Below are positions 36,160 through 44,274 of a stretch of 64,000 bases of DNA, piece after piece. This DNA comes from Methylobacterium sp. Leaf123 (lineage in GTDB: Bacteria; Pseudomonadota; Alphaproteobacteria; Rhizobiales; Beijerinckiaceae): NCBI RefSeq assembly GCF_001423405.1, contig NZ_LMNS01000003.1:79668-143667 (forward strand), given 5' to 3'. Both the position numbers and the translations under genes were made by a program. Position 1 is the stretch's first letter; every line of letters starts with the position of its first letter. Under the pieces are notes generated by a model, which made no database searches, was not told the origin of the DNA, and saw nothing but the letters and a program-made list of their open reading frames with translations.

Positions 36160-36289
36160 CACCCGGATTGTTGCCGGCCGGTCACCATCGGTGCCGATCC
36201 GATCCCGTGCGGTGCCACCTCGATTTCCCTGTCGTCGGTTTCGACGCACAAAGACGCAACCCCAGCTCGAACTTTGAGACACCACGGAC

Positions 36290-36847
36290 ATGGCGGATCT
36301 GACGATCGTGGCCGGTGAATGCGGCAGGGGAAGCGGCGAGTACGATACCGGCGTGTTCAATCTGCCCGGGCCCTCGGCTCGCGGTGCAGAGACGATTGCG
36401 GAGATCGTCGTGCATGGCGGCGTCGGCGAGAAGCCATCGACGCTCGGTCAGATGTTGGGTGGTCTGCGGGGCGGCTTGGCCCTGGCGCAGCAGCTCGATC
36501 TGTCCGTCCCCGTCAATGTCGCCGCCTCGGCGCTCGGAGCCGGCCTCGGTGCCCTCGACAGCGGGCCGAAGCAGAAGGCACTGATCGAGGTGCGGTTCCT
36601 CGATGGAGCGACCCTGCTCGCGATGACCGATATCGGCATCGCGGCGCTGATGGAGAACGACCGTAGGGTCATCCAGCTCGCGGCCAACCGCCTCCGCGCG
36701 GAGCCTGCGGTGCAAGAAACGCCCGTCGATCCATCGGAGGCCGGGTTCGGGGCAACGGCGCTGAATGCGGTCTCCGTCGTTGCCGGCACGACCGGAGCCG
36801 CCGTGTCGTCGGCGCTCGGATATCTGAAGCGGAGGACCGTCGGTTAG
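36290..36847 (+). CDS. Hypothetical protein downstream of the O-antigen pair
   Basis: 185-residue protein that I do not recognise. It begins MADLTIVAGECGRGSGEYDTGVFNLPG and has a Gly/Ala-rich middle (GGLRGGLALAQQ, NVAASALGAGLGALDSG) with an apparent amphipathic or weakly hydrophobic character, then a strand-helix stretch KALIEVRFLDGATLLAMTDIGIAALMEN. A second hydrophobic patch lies near the C-terminus (VSVVAGTTGAAVSSALGYL). No signal peptide. Codon use is host-like. It starts 131 bases after the WbpV-like gene and converges with the WbpM-like gene. Confidence 0.7.
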   Translation: MADLTIVAGECGRGSGEYDTGVFNLPGPSARGAETIAEIVVHGGVGEKPSTLGQMLGGLRGGLALAQQLDLSVPVNVAASALGAGLGALDSGPKQKALIEVRFLDGATLLAMTDIGIAALMENDRRVIQLAANRLRAEPAVQETPVDPSEAGFGATALNAVSVVAGTTGAAVSSALGYLKRRTVG

Positions 36848-36860
36848 CGCTGCGCCTGCC

Positions 36861-38849
36861 CTAAGCGTTCGTCGGCTGTGGAAGCGGCACGGCTGACGGC
36901 ACGGGTTCGACGGCACGGTTTTCGGGCTTCGCGTTCGGAATGGCCCCGGCGCGATTGCGGAAATCCGGGATCGCCTCCTCGAACACCGCCTCCGCCGCCG
37001 CCCGGTCCCCCGCGGCCACGGCCTCGTGCAGGCGAGCGATCCACCCTTCCAGCACGGCGCGGTCGGCGAAGACGGGCTTGGCCGCCATGACGCCTTCGAT
37101 GCCGGCCAGCGTCACACGCGGCTCTTCCTTGGCGAACAGAATCTCGTTGAGACGCTCGCCGGGCCGCGCGCCGGTGACTTGGATCTCGATGTCCTCGCCG
37201 GGCTCGAAGCCCGCGAGCCGGATCATCCGCTCGGCCAGATCCCGGATGCGCACGGGCTGGCCCATCTTCAGCACGTAGACCGCGGCGCGCTGGTCGCCGG
37301 TATCGCCGCGCCCTTCCGCGTCGGCGTGGGAGGCGGCGGTGAGCACGAGGTCGGAGGCCTCGCGCACGGTCATGAAGTAGCGCACCATCTCGGCATGGGT
37401 CACCGTGACCGGGCCGCCGCGGGCGATCTGAGCCTTGAACACCGGCACCACGGAGCCGGCCGAGCCCAGCACGTTGCCGAAGCGCACGGCGATGAGCCGG
37501 GTCGCCTCCGCGCCGCTGCGTTCCGCGTCGAGCGATTGGGCGACCATCTCGGCAAAACGCTTGGTGACGCCGAGCTGCGAGACCGGTTCGATCGCCTTAT
37601 CGGTCGAGATCATCACCAGGGCGCGCGCACCCGCGGCCACGGTCGCCTCGGCGACGTTGATCGAACCGAACACGTTGGTCTTGATGCCCTCGGCCCAATC
37701 GCGCTCGAGATAGGGCACCTGCTTCAGGGCAGCGGCGTGGAAGACGTAGGTCGGCCGGAAGTCGCGGAGGAGGGCGTGCAGCCGCTCGCGGTCGCGGATA
37801 TCGGCGAGCGCACCCTCGATTGCGGCCTCGGCGTGGAGCAGGGCCGGTCCGTTGAGGACGGCGTGCAGGGCCGGCTCGGAGTTCTCGATGACGAGCAGCG
37901 CCGAGGCGCCGAAGGCGACGGCGCGAGCGCAGATCTCGGCGCCGATCGAGCCGCCCCCGCCCGTGACGACGACGCGGGCACCAGTGAGGAAGCGTTCGAG
38001 CCGCGGCCGGTCGATGGCGACGGTGGGGCGCAGGAGCAGATCCTCGATCTCCAGCGGCGCGAGTTCGGCGTCGCGCATGCCCTCGCCGAGGCTGGTGACG
38101 CGGGCGAGCGGCAGGCCGAGACGGCGGGCGCGGGCGATGAGATCATCGGGCTCGGATTCGGGCGCCAGCGCGCTCGGCGTCGCCACGAGCCGGCGCACCG
38201 GCAGGCCGCGATTGGCCAAGTCGGCAACCACCTGTTCGAGGTCGCGGAAACCGCCGAGCACGGGCACGCCGCGCATCATCTGGCCGGCCTCGTCCGCCCG
38301 CGGTGAGAGGATGCCCTTGGGGGAGAGCCGTTTGACCGAGCCGGATTCGATTGCCCGCAGCACGATCTCGATATCCGCGCCGCGGCCGAGCAGCAGCGTC
38401 GGCGTGGTGGCGGCGCGGGCCTGGCTCTGCCGGGAGCGGGCGTATTTCAGGTAGCGGAAGGCCAGTCGCGGCCCGCCGAGCAGGAAGATCTGCAGCACCC
38501 AGTAGAGGAGGATGGCGACCTTGCCGAAGAAGTAGAACCCGTAGAGGTTCGAGGAGACCAGCACGTAGTCAAGCACCAGCAGCGTCAGCGCGGTGACGCT
38601 GGCGGCGCGCACGATGCCGGCGAGGTCGGGCAGCGAGGCGAAGCGCCACTTGGTGCGGTAGAGCCGGAACCACGCGTAGATCAGGCCGGCATAGGCCAGG
38701 AACGGCGGCAGCAGCAGCGGCAGCGCGTGCAGGCGTTCGGCGAGCGCCCCGTCCTGAAAGCGGAAGACGAAGGTCAGCACCACGGCCGCCGCGGTCGCGG
38801 CGAGATCGTGGACGACCATCACCGCCGTCTTGAGGGTGCGCTTCTGCAT
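36861..38849 (-). CDS. WbpM/CapD-type nucleotide-sugar 4,6-dehydratase
   Basis: 662-residue membrane protein of the WbpM type, which dehydrates UDP-GlcNAc at C4/C6 in O-antigen synthesis. Four helices lie at about residues 10-130, then a nucleotide-binding-like segment (150-290). The dehydratase domain has TGGGGSIGAEI (296-306), YVFHAAALKQVPYLE and the STDKA site at 415-419. In the catalytic MxxxK region the sequence is VSQLGVTKR: Lys430 is kept, but Leu426 sits where most members have Met. The C-terminal 60 residues are an Ala/Arg-rich tail. The ATG at 38849 follows an inverted repeat at 38863-38914. Confidence 0.88.
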   Translation of the reverse strand: MQKRTLKTAVMVVHDLAATAAAVVLTFVFRFQDGALAERLHALPLLLPPFLAYAGLIYAWFRLYRTKWRFASLPDLAGIVRAASVTALTLLVLDYVLVSSNLYGFYFFGKVAILLYWVLQIFLLGGPRLAFRYLKYARSRQSQARAATTPTLLLGRGADIEIVLRAIESGSVKRLSPKGILSPRADEAGQMMRGVPVLGGFRDLEQVVADLANRGLPVRRLVATPSALAPESEPDDLIARARRLGLPLARVTSLGEGMRDAELAPLEIEDLLLRPTVAIDRPRLERFLTGARVVVTGGGGSIGAEICARAVAFGASALLVIENSEPALHAVLNGPALLHAEAAIEGALADIRDRERLHALLRDFRPTYVFHAAALKQVPYLERDWAEGIKTNVFGSINVAEATVAAGARALVMISTDKAIEPVSQLGVTKRFAEMVAQSLDAERSGAEATRLIAVRFGNVLGSAGSVVPVFKAQIARGGPVTVTHAEMVRYFMTVREASDLVLTAASHADAEGRGDTGDQRAAVYVLKMGQPVRIRDLAERMIRLAGFEPGEDIEIQVTGARPGERLNEILFAKEEPRVTLAGIEGVMAAKPVFADRAVLEGWIARLHEAVAAGDRAAAEAVFEEAIPDFRNRAGAIPNAKPENRAVEPVPSAVPLPQPTNA

Positions 38850-38862
38850 GGTGCTTCGTGTC

Positions 38863-38914
38863 AGAGCATCGGCCCGAACGATGGAGACCGGGTTTCGGCA
38901 CAAGGCCGATGCTC
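38863..38914. repeat. AGAGC-type interspersed element, copy 2
   Basis: A perfect 11-bp inverted repeat (38864-38874 with 38904-38914) around 29 bases, in the short gap before the WbpM-like gene. It has the layout of the element at 30326-30430 (AGAGC, a CGAACGAxG centre, an ACCGG block and an inverted end), but lacks the second hairpin. As it lies 14 bases upstream of the start codon, it may affect expression of that gene. Confidence 0.65.
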
Positions 38915-38952
38915 CAGGCGGAGGGCGGTATCGGCGCCGACCGGGGGGAATG

Positions 38953-39804
38953 TCAACGCGCGGCGCGGACCGCCTTGGCGACCGCCCCATTCCCCTCGTC
39001 GAGATCCGGGGCGTCGATATGGCGATAGCGGGCCTGGATCAGGCCGAAGGTGCCGAAGGCGAAGTGGCCGGCGGCGACAATGGCGAGCAAGACCCAGCCA
39101 TAGGGCTGCGCCCTCAGCGCCGAGAAGGCGCCCGAGAGACCCGTGGCGTCGGAAGAGGCCTGCGTCCAGGCGGCCGTGAGGACGAAGCCGCCGATCATCA
39201 GGAAGACGAGCCCCCGCGCCGCGTAGCCGAACCTTCCGAGCCGGTCGATCCAGGCCTCGGAGCCGGCGGGAAGGGAGAGCCGTTCGGTGACGTTGCCCTT
39301 CCAGGCCTTCACGGCGTAGCCGATCCCGGCGCCGACGATGCCGAGCCCGACGATCCCGACGAGCCACGGGCCGAGGGGCTGGTCGAGCAGCCACTTGGTC
39401 CAATCCTGCACCCCGTCGCCGCCGGACGACGCGCGGCCGATGCCGAAGGCGAGGCGGGCCGCGGTGAGGCTGAGGCCGGCATAGATCACGGCGCTGATCA
39501 GGTGGGCGCCGCGCACGACCAAGGCTTTCGCCGAGTGCCCGCGCCGGTCCGCATCGGTCGCGCCTTCGAAGAGGCGCCATACGGCGAAGCCCGCGAGGCC
39601 CAGCGCGATCAGCCCGACGATGACGGCGCCGAACGGGCCGCCGAGCACCGCGCGGATCGCGCTCTTGCTGTCGCCAGCCGAGCCGCCCTGCCCGAGGGCG
39701 GCGAGCACGGCGAGCGCCCCCACCACGCAATAGACGAAGCCGCGCGCGCCGTAGCCGAAGCGGGCGAGGTGCTCCAACGCGTTGTCGTTCCGGTTCCAAG
39801 CCAT
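38953..39804 (-). CDS. DUF1206 membrane protein
   Basis: 283-residue inner-membrane protein made of three repeats of a two-helix unit, the DUF1206 layout. Repeat starts are visible: HLARFGYGARGFVYCVVGALAVLAA, LVVRGAHLISAVIYAGLSLTAARLAFG, and RLGRFGYAARGLVFLMIGGFVLTA. The repeated GYxARG and small-residue helices are diagnostic. Function unknown. It is followed by nothing on its strand within the cluster; an Smr-like gene ends 7 bases upstream of its start. Confidence 0.9.
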   Translation of the reverse strand: MAWNRNDNALEHLARFGYGARGFVYCVVGALAVLAALGQGGSAGDSKSAIRAVLGGPFGAVIVGLIALGLAGFAVWRLFEGATDADRRGHSAKALVVRGAHLISAVIYAGLSLTAARLAFGIGRASSGGDGVQDWTKWLLDQPLGPWLVGIVGLGIVGAGIGYAVKAWKGNVTERLSLPAGSEAWIDRLGRFGYAARGLVFLMIGGFVLTAAWTQASSDATGLSGAFSALRAQPYGWVLLAIVAAGHFAFGTFGLIQARYRHIDAPDLDEGNGAVAKAVRAAR

Positions 39805-39810
39805 CCCGGT

Positions 39811-40152
39811 TCAGTCGCGCTCACGGTCGGGCTTGCCGGCCAGTGCCACGTAGAAGCCGAGCCCGTCGCCCGCGGGCAGGGTCTGAAGCCGCTCGATCCA
39901 GCCGCGTCGCTTGGCGTCGAGGAGTTGGCGCCCGATCGGCTGGAACAGGGTCTCGCCCCCACCCTCCGGCGGCGGATCGAGGCGGATCGCCACGGTCTTG
40001 CCCTTGGCGAAGCGGCTGCGCTCCAGCATGTCGGTCAGCGAGGCCTCCGCGGTCGGGCGGTTGGACCCGCGCAGATCGAGCACCGATTCCGCATCGGTGA
40101 CTCCGAGCGAGCCGCGCAGCTTGTTGGCGTAGAAGTCTTCGAAATGGGGCAA
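39811..40152 (-). CDS. Smr-like domain protein
   Basis: 113-residue protein, probably related to the Smr (small MutS-related) nuclease-like fold. The stretch VLDLRGSNRPTAEASLTDMLERSRFAKGKTVAIRL has the layout of an Smr DLHG-helix-strand start, and RRGWIERLQTLPAGDGLGFYVALAG ends it, although the DLHG motif itself is changed to DLRG. I placed the start at TTG 40152 (LPHFEDFYANKL); a longer frame to 40308 runs into the Uma2 gene. It ends 6 bases before the DUF1206 start, so the two may be co-transcribed. Start and family are both uncertain. Confidence 0.55.
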   Translation of the reverse strand: MPHFEDFYANKLRGSLGVTDAESVLDLRGSNRPTAEASLTDMLERSRFAKGKTVAIRLDPPPEGGGETLFQPIGRQLLDAKRRGWIERLQTLPAGDGLGFYVALAGKPDRERD

Positions 40153-40177
40153 GGCCGGTCCCGCGCGGGTTCGTCGT

Positions 40178-40744
40178 CTAGAAGGCGATGTCGTCATAGA
40201 TCTCGGCAACGGCCAAGTGGCCGCCGAGTTCGGATAGGTTGATCGCGCCGTCGAGGCCGTGGGCCTCGAACGCCCAGCCGCCCTCGGGCCCGCGGCGCCA
40301 CACCTCAACGCGCGGTTCGTCCTGATAGGCGATCAGGAACAGCGTGAGCGAGGCGATGCTGCGATAAAAGTCGGTCTTCCGGCCGCGATCCCGGCTCATG
40401 GTCGAGGGTGAGAGCACCTCCGCGACGAGAACGGGATCGCGGGCATAGCCATCCTTCAGCGGCGGTCCGCAGCGCACCACCACGTCGGGGATCGGTGCGA
40501 AGGTGTCCATGCTGTCGCTCAGGACGGCAATGCCGGGAATCGCGCGGCAACCGCGGCCGCGTCCGAACGGTCGGAGATTCCGGATCAGGTTCGCGACGAT
40601 CAGCTGATGCCGCTCGCTCTGCGGCGCCATCAGCACCGGCTCGCCGTCGATCAGCTCCCAACGCTCCTCGTCCGGAAGGTCGGCGACCCAGTCTTGATAC
40701 TCCGCCACCCGCATGCCGGGGTCGCGCCGAAGAGCGAGCGCCAT
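40178..40744 (-). CDS. Uma2 family (PD-(D/E)XK nuclease-fold) protein, copy 1
   Basis: 188-residue protein of the Uma2 (DUF820) family, a PD-(D/E)XK nuclease fold of unsettled function. Motifs in order: MRVAEYQDWVADLPDEERWELIDGEPVLM, PIPDVVV, DPVLVAEVLSPST (the D...ExL core), then DFYRSIASLTLFLIAYQDEPRVEVWRR. Uma2 genes are often multicopy in cyanobacteria and some soil bacteria. The ATG at 40744 (MALALRRDPGMR) leaves a short N-terminal extension. A second copy, on the same strand, starts 632 bases further right (at 41376) and is about half identical by eye. Confidence 0.9.
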   Translation of the reverse strand: MALALRRDPGMRVAEYQDWVADLPDEERWELIDGEPVLMAPQSERHQLIVANLIRNLRPFGRGRGCRAIPGIAVLSDSMDTFAPIPDVVVRCGPPLKDGYARDPVLVAEVLSPSTMSRDRGRKTDFYRSIASLTLFLIAYQDEPRVEVWRRGPEGGWAFEAHGLDGAINLSELGGHLAVAEIYDDIAF

Positions 40745-40815
40745 CGTGAGACCTCCGAAAACGAAGGCGATGCTAGCATCGCCCCGGAGCCAAGCAAGCG
40801 GCGTGCGGTGCGGGG

Positions 40816-41376
40816 TCAGAAGCTGAGGCGTGCATCGATCTCTGCCACCGACAGAGTGCCGCCGAGTTCGGGTAGGTCGATGACCGCGCCGGGCCCGGCG
40901 AACTGAACCGTCCAATCCGGCGCGCGGCGCCACAGCTCCACCCGCGCCTCGTCCTGATGCACGAGCAGGAGAACGGCGAGGGAGGGAATGGTCTGGTAGA
41001 ACTCGGTCTTGCGCCCGCGGTCGAGCACGAGGGACGAGGGGGAGAGGACTTCCACGACGAGCAGAGGGTCGCCGGTATAGCCGTCTTCCGGCGGCTCGCC
41101 GCATTGCACCACCACGTCGGGAATCGGCGCGTAATCGTCCATGGCCTCGCTCAGGATCGCGAGGCCGGGATAGGCGCCGCAGCCCCGGCGCTCGGCGAGA
41201 TCGTCGAGATGTTTGACGAGATTGGTGACGATGCGCTGATGTCGGCCCTTGGCGGGCGCCATCAACACCGGCTCGCCGTCGATCAGCTCCCAGCGCTCAC
41301 CGTCCGGCCGTGTTGCAGCCCAATCCCGATACTCGGCGACCCGCATGCGGGTGTCGCGGCGTGCTGGCGCGGCCAT
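40816..41376 (-). CDS. Uma2 family protein, copy 2
   Basis: 186-residue Uma2 protein, tandem with the copy at 40178-40744. The same sequence of motifs is present: MRVAEYRDWAATRPDGERWELIDGEPVLM, PIPDVVV, DPLLVVEVLSPSSL and TEFYQTIPSLAVLLLVHQDEARVELWRR. The two copies differ most in the middle (residues 45-75) and the C-terminal third. Separate starts and 71 bases between them suggest a duplication, not a split gene. Both lie next to a terminator that ends hss. Confidence 0.9.
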   Translation of the reverse strand: MAAPARRDTRMRVAEYRDWAATRPDGERWELIDGEPVLMAPAKGRHQRIVTNLVKHLDDLAERRGCGAYPGLAILSEAMDDYAPIPDVVVQCGEPPEDGYTGDPLLVVEVLSPSSLVLDRGRKTEFYQTIPSLAVLLLVHQDEARVELWRRAPDWTVQFAGPGAVIDLPELGGTLSVAEIDARLSF

Positions 41377-41411
41377 CGGTCAGCCTCCGGTGCGAAGGCG
41401 CGAACCGTAAC

Positions 41412-41442
41412 AAAAAGGGGCCGCCCCGGACAGGGCAGCCCC
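41412..41442 (-). terminator. Terminator after hss
   Basis: A 10-bp GC stem with one G-U pair and 6-base loop, followed on the minus strand by TTTTT. It starts 25 bases after the hss stop. Confidence 0.88.
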
Positions 41443-41466
41443 TCAAAGCGTTCGTTCGAAGAACCC

Positions 41467-42915
41467 TTAGCCGTGCACGAGCACGTTGCGGAACTGCCAG
41501 GGGTCGCTCGGATCGATGTCCTCGGGGAACAGGCCCGGACGGTCGGTGAGCGGGGTCCAGTCGGTGTAGACGCCCACGACCGGGCCGAGATACGGCGTCT
41601 GCACCTCCAGGCAGCGGCGGAAGTCGATCTCGTCGGCCTCGACGATGCCGGCCTCCGGGTTCTCCAGGGCCCAGACCATGCCGGCGAGCACGGCGCTCGT
41701 CACCTGAAGGCCGGTCGCGTTCTGGTAGGGGGCGATCCGCCGGGTCTCCTCGATGGAGAGCTGTGAGCCGTACCAGTAGGCGTTCTTCTTGTGGCCGTAG
41801 ACGAGGACGCCGAGCTCGTCGATGCCGTCGACGATCTCGTTCTCGTCGAGGATGTGCTGGCGCTCCTGCACCTTGCCGGCATTGCCCCACATCTCGTGCA
41901 GCGAGAGCACGGCGTCGTTGGCCGGGTGGTAGGCGTAGTGGCAGGTCGGACGGTAGACCGCCTCGTTCCCCTCGTGGACGGTGTAGTAATCCGAGATCGA
42001 GATCGCCTCGTTGTGGGTCACGAGGAAGCCGAACTGCGCCTGCGCGGTCGGCGTCCAGGAGCGCACGCGGGTATCGGCGCCGGGCTGGAGCAGGAAGATC
42101 GCGCAGCGCGAGCCCTTGGTCTGCTCCTCGGCGTTGGCGGGCTTCCAGGTCTCGTGCGTGCCCCAGCCGAGTTCGGCCGGCTGATTGCCCTCGGAGACGA
42201 AGCCCTCGACCGACCAGGTGTTGACGAACACGCCCTGCGGCTTCGGGTTCTTGGCCCGCTGGGTGTCGCGCTCGGCGATGTGGACGCCCTTGACGCCGAG
42301 CTTCTGCATCAGCCCGGCCCATTCCTCGCGGGATTGGGGCTCCGGATCGGTGACGCCCGTATCCGCCGCGATGTTGAGGAGCGCCTGCTTGACGAACCAC
42401 GACACCATGCCGGGGTTTGCACCGCAGCACGACACGGCGGTCGTGCCGCCGGGCGCGGCGCGGCGGGCGGCGAGGATGTTCTCGCGCAGCGCGTAGTTGG
42501 TGCGGTCGGCCTGGCTCAAGTCCTTGTCGAAGTAGAAGCCGGCCCAGGGCTCGGCGACCGTATCGATGTAGAGCGCACCGAGTTCGCGGCAGAGTTCGAG
42601 GATGTCGCGCGAGGAGGTATCGACCGACAGGTTCACGCAGAAGCCCTGGCCGCCACCTTCCGTGAGGAGCGGCGTGAGGACGTCGCGGTAGTTCTCCCTC
42701 GTCAGGGCCACCGTCTCGAAGCGCAGGCCGTGCTTCTCGGCCAGATCCTTATGGGTATCCACCGGATCGATCACGGTGAAGCGGGCGCGGTCATACTCGA
42801 AATGGCGCTCGATGAGGGGCAAGGTGCCCCGGCCGATCGAGCCGAAACCGATCATTACGATCGGGCCGGTGATGCGACCGTGGACGGGCCAATCCTTCTT
42901 CGGGCCATCAGACAT
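41467..42915 (-). CDS. hss: Homospermidine synthase
   Basis: 482-residue NAD-dependent enzyme that makes homospermidine from putrescine and, through an NAD-bound intermediate, a second putrescine. The Rossmann segment IVMIGFGSIGRGTLPLIERHFE (about residues 20-41) and the deoxyhypusine-synthase-like core are present (VAEPWAGFYFDKDL, SCCGANPGMVSWFVKQAL, NTWSVEGFVSEGNQPAELGWGTHE). Hss is common in alphaproteobacteria. It fits with the ornithine decarboxylase to its right, which supplies putrescine. The start at 42915 has AGGAGTG upstream; longer starts add nonconserved residues. Confidence 0.93.
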   Translation of the reverse strand: MSDGPKKDWPVHGRITGPIVMIGFGSIGRGTLPLIERHFEYDRARFTVIDPVDTHKDLAEKHGLRFETVALTRENYRDVLTPLLTEGGGQGFCVNLSVDTSSRDILELCRELGALYIDTVAEPWAGFYFDKDLSQADRTNYALRENILAARRAAPGGTTAVSCCGANPGMVSWFVKQALLNIAADTGVTDPEPQSREEWAGLMQKLGVKGVHIAERDTQRAKNPKPQGVFVNTWSVEGFVSEGNQPAELGWGTHETWKPANAEEQTKGSRCAIFLLQPGADTRVRSWTPTAQAQFGFLVTHNEAISISDYYTVHEGNEAVYRPTCHYAYHPANDAVLSLHEMWGNAGKVQERQHILDENEIVDGIDELGVLVYGHKKNAYWYGSQLSIEETRRIAPYQNATGLQVTSAVLAGMVWALENPEAGIVEADEIDFRRCLEVQTPYLGPVVGVYTDWTPLTDRPGLFPEDIDPSDPWQFRNVLVHG

Positions 42916-43188
42916 GCGCGGACACTCCTGTCGGGCTGCTCGTTGTTTGAGAGCGGCGTGATTGATGCTTGGAAGTGACGAGCGGATGACGGTTCGGCGT
43001 CTGCCGGTCAACCGGTCGATCCCCTCTTGTGTTGCGGAATGGTGAAGATTGCAGTTTTTCAGCTATGAGTTGAGTGCAGGTCTGGGGCCGGATTGCGTCG
43101 GAGGCGTGCGCCGAAAAGTCTGTCTATGCTGCACTGCAACAAGGGAGTGACGCTCAAGGGCAGACAGCACGCACAAGGAACCCGAACC

Positions 43189-43377
43189 ATGCTGACCGTC
43201 CTCACCGCACCGTCCATCCATCCCGAAGTCGAGACGATCGATCGCGACCCGGGCATCATCACCCTCCTCGCCGCCCTCGTCCGCGCCGGACGTACGGCCG
43301 CCGGTCAGGCCCGCGCCTTCCATGATGGGGCCAGCCGCCTGTCCTTCTCCGCGACCGCGTGGCCCTATCACCGTTGA
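43189..43377 (+). CDS. Possible 62-residue small protein
   Basis: Unrecognised small open frame. It begins MLTVLTAPSIHPEVETIDRDPGIITLLAALVRAGRTA and has AAGGAAC upstream. The N-terminal half looks like a strand plus an amphipathic helix; no Cys, signal peptide or membrane segment. It is in the gap between the divergent hss and the acetyltransferase. Codon use is host-like, but such short GC-rich frames can arise by chance. Confidence 0.4.
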   Translation: MLTVLTAPSIHPEVETIDRDPGIITLLAALVRAGRTAAGQARAFHDGASRLSFSATAWPYHR

Positions 43378-43537
43378 GCCGGTGATCCGTGCCGGTGCTC
43401 CCGGCCCCTTCCATGACGACCATCCTCGACCGGACCAGGGTCCGCCGCCGCTCCTGCGCGTCGACGGGCCCTGTTTCGCATGCGAACCGCGCATTCAATC
43501 GAATGACGGGACGCGGGCTCTGCAGCCCGGCCTCGTC

Positions 43538-44095
43538 TCAGGCGGCCTGTCGTCGTGCCACGACCGCGGCGGCCTCGGCTGCCACCTCCGGCAGGTGCTC
43601 GAACGCGCCGGTCGCGCGCAGCACGCCTTCCGCGCCCGCAAGCGCACCGGCCGCCAGTTCCAGCCCGAGGAAGCGCTCGCGCTCGAACGGGCCGGGCATG
43701 TAGAGCCCCGCCGCCTTCTCCGGCTCGAAGCCGAAGCGGGCATAGTAGGGCGCATCCCCCACCAGCAGCACGGCGCCGTGGCCGAACGCCGCCGCTTGGG
43801 CGAGCGCGGCCCGCATCAGCGCGCCGCCAAGGCCGGCACCCTGAATTTCCGGATCGACCGCGAGCGGGCCGAGCAGCAGGGCCGGCCGGCCGCAGCCGGT
43901 CTCGACATCCCACAGCCGGACGGTGCCGACGAGCCTGTCCGCCCGCGCCGCGGTGAGGGCCAGACCGCGCGCGGGCAGGCGGCCCTCGCGCAGACGCTGC
44001 GAGGTCTTCAGGAAGCGGCCGGGGCCGAAGCAGGCGTCGAGCAGATGCTCGCGGGCTGCGATGTCGGAGGCGATCTCATCGCGGATCTGGATCAT
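43538..44095 (-). CDS. GNAT family N-acetyltransferase
   Basis: 185-residue acetyltransferase of the YhbS-like branch of the GNAT superfamily. The acetyl-CoA site is GPLAVDPEIQGAGLGGALMRAAL (about 95-118), then GHGAVLLVGDAPYYARFGFEP. Catalysis of lysine or polyamine acetylation is possible from the family; its location between hss and ornithine decarboxylase makes a polyamine substrate plausible but unproven. The ATG at 44095 has GGGAGGG upstream. Another GNAT gene at 47731 is unrelated in sequence. Confidence 0.85.
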   Translation of the reverse strand: MIQIRDEIASDIAAREHLLDACFGPGRFLKTSQRLREGRLPARGLALTAARADRLVGTVRLWDVETGCGRPALLLGPLAVDPEIQGAGLGGALMRAALAQAAAFGHGAVLLVGDAPYYARFGFEPEKAAGLYMPGPFERERFLGLELAAGALAGAEGVLRATGAFEHLPEVAAEAAAVVARRQAA

Positions 44096-44274
44096 GGCCG
44101 TACCCTCCCAAGGTCGCTCGCAAGCGGGGGGAAACAGCCCTCGCACCCGCTCGAAAGCGGGCCGTCCGGGACAATCGACGAGCGCGTCTCGTGAGACGCG
44201 CGGCACTTCTGAGGGGAAAGGCGTGAACGAAGCCTGACCGGGGCCGGCCCGCCGGAGCGGGATGGCCTCAAGGA

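Noticed and set aside
33916..36360. Very long minus-strand frame continuing leftward of the GGDEF/EAL gene, about 815 extra codons
   Set aside because: It runs antisense through two well-supported plus-strand genes (WbpL- and WbpV-like); it is an open frame caused by high GC and has Arg/Gly-rich sequence unlike any family.
40153..40308. Longer start for the Smr-like gene overlapping the Uma2 gene
   Set aside because: The extra residues are Arg/Ser/Pro-rich antisense-like sequence and overlap the end of a better gene.
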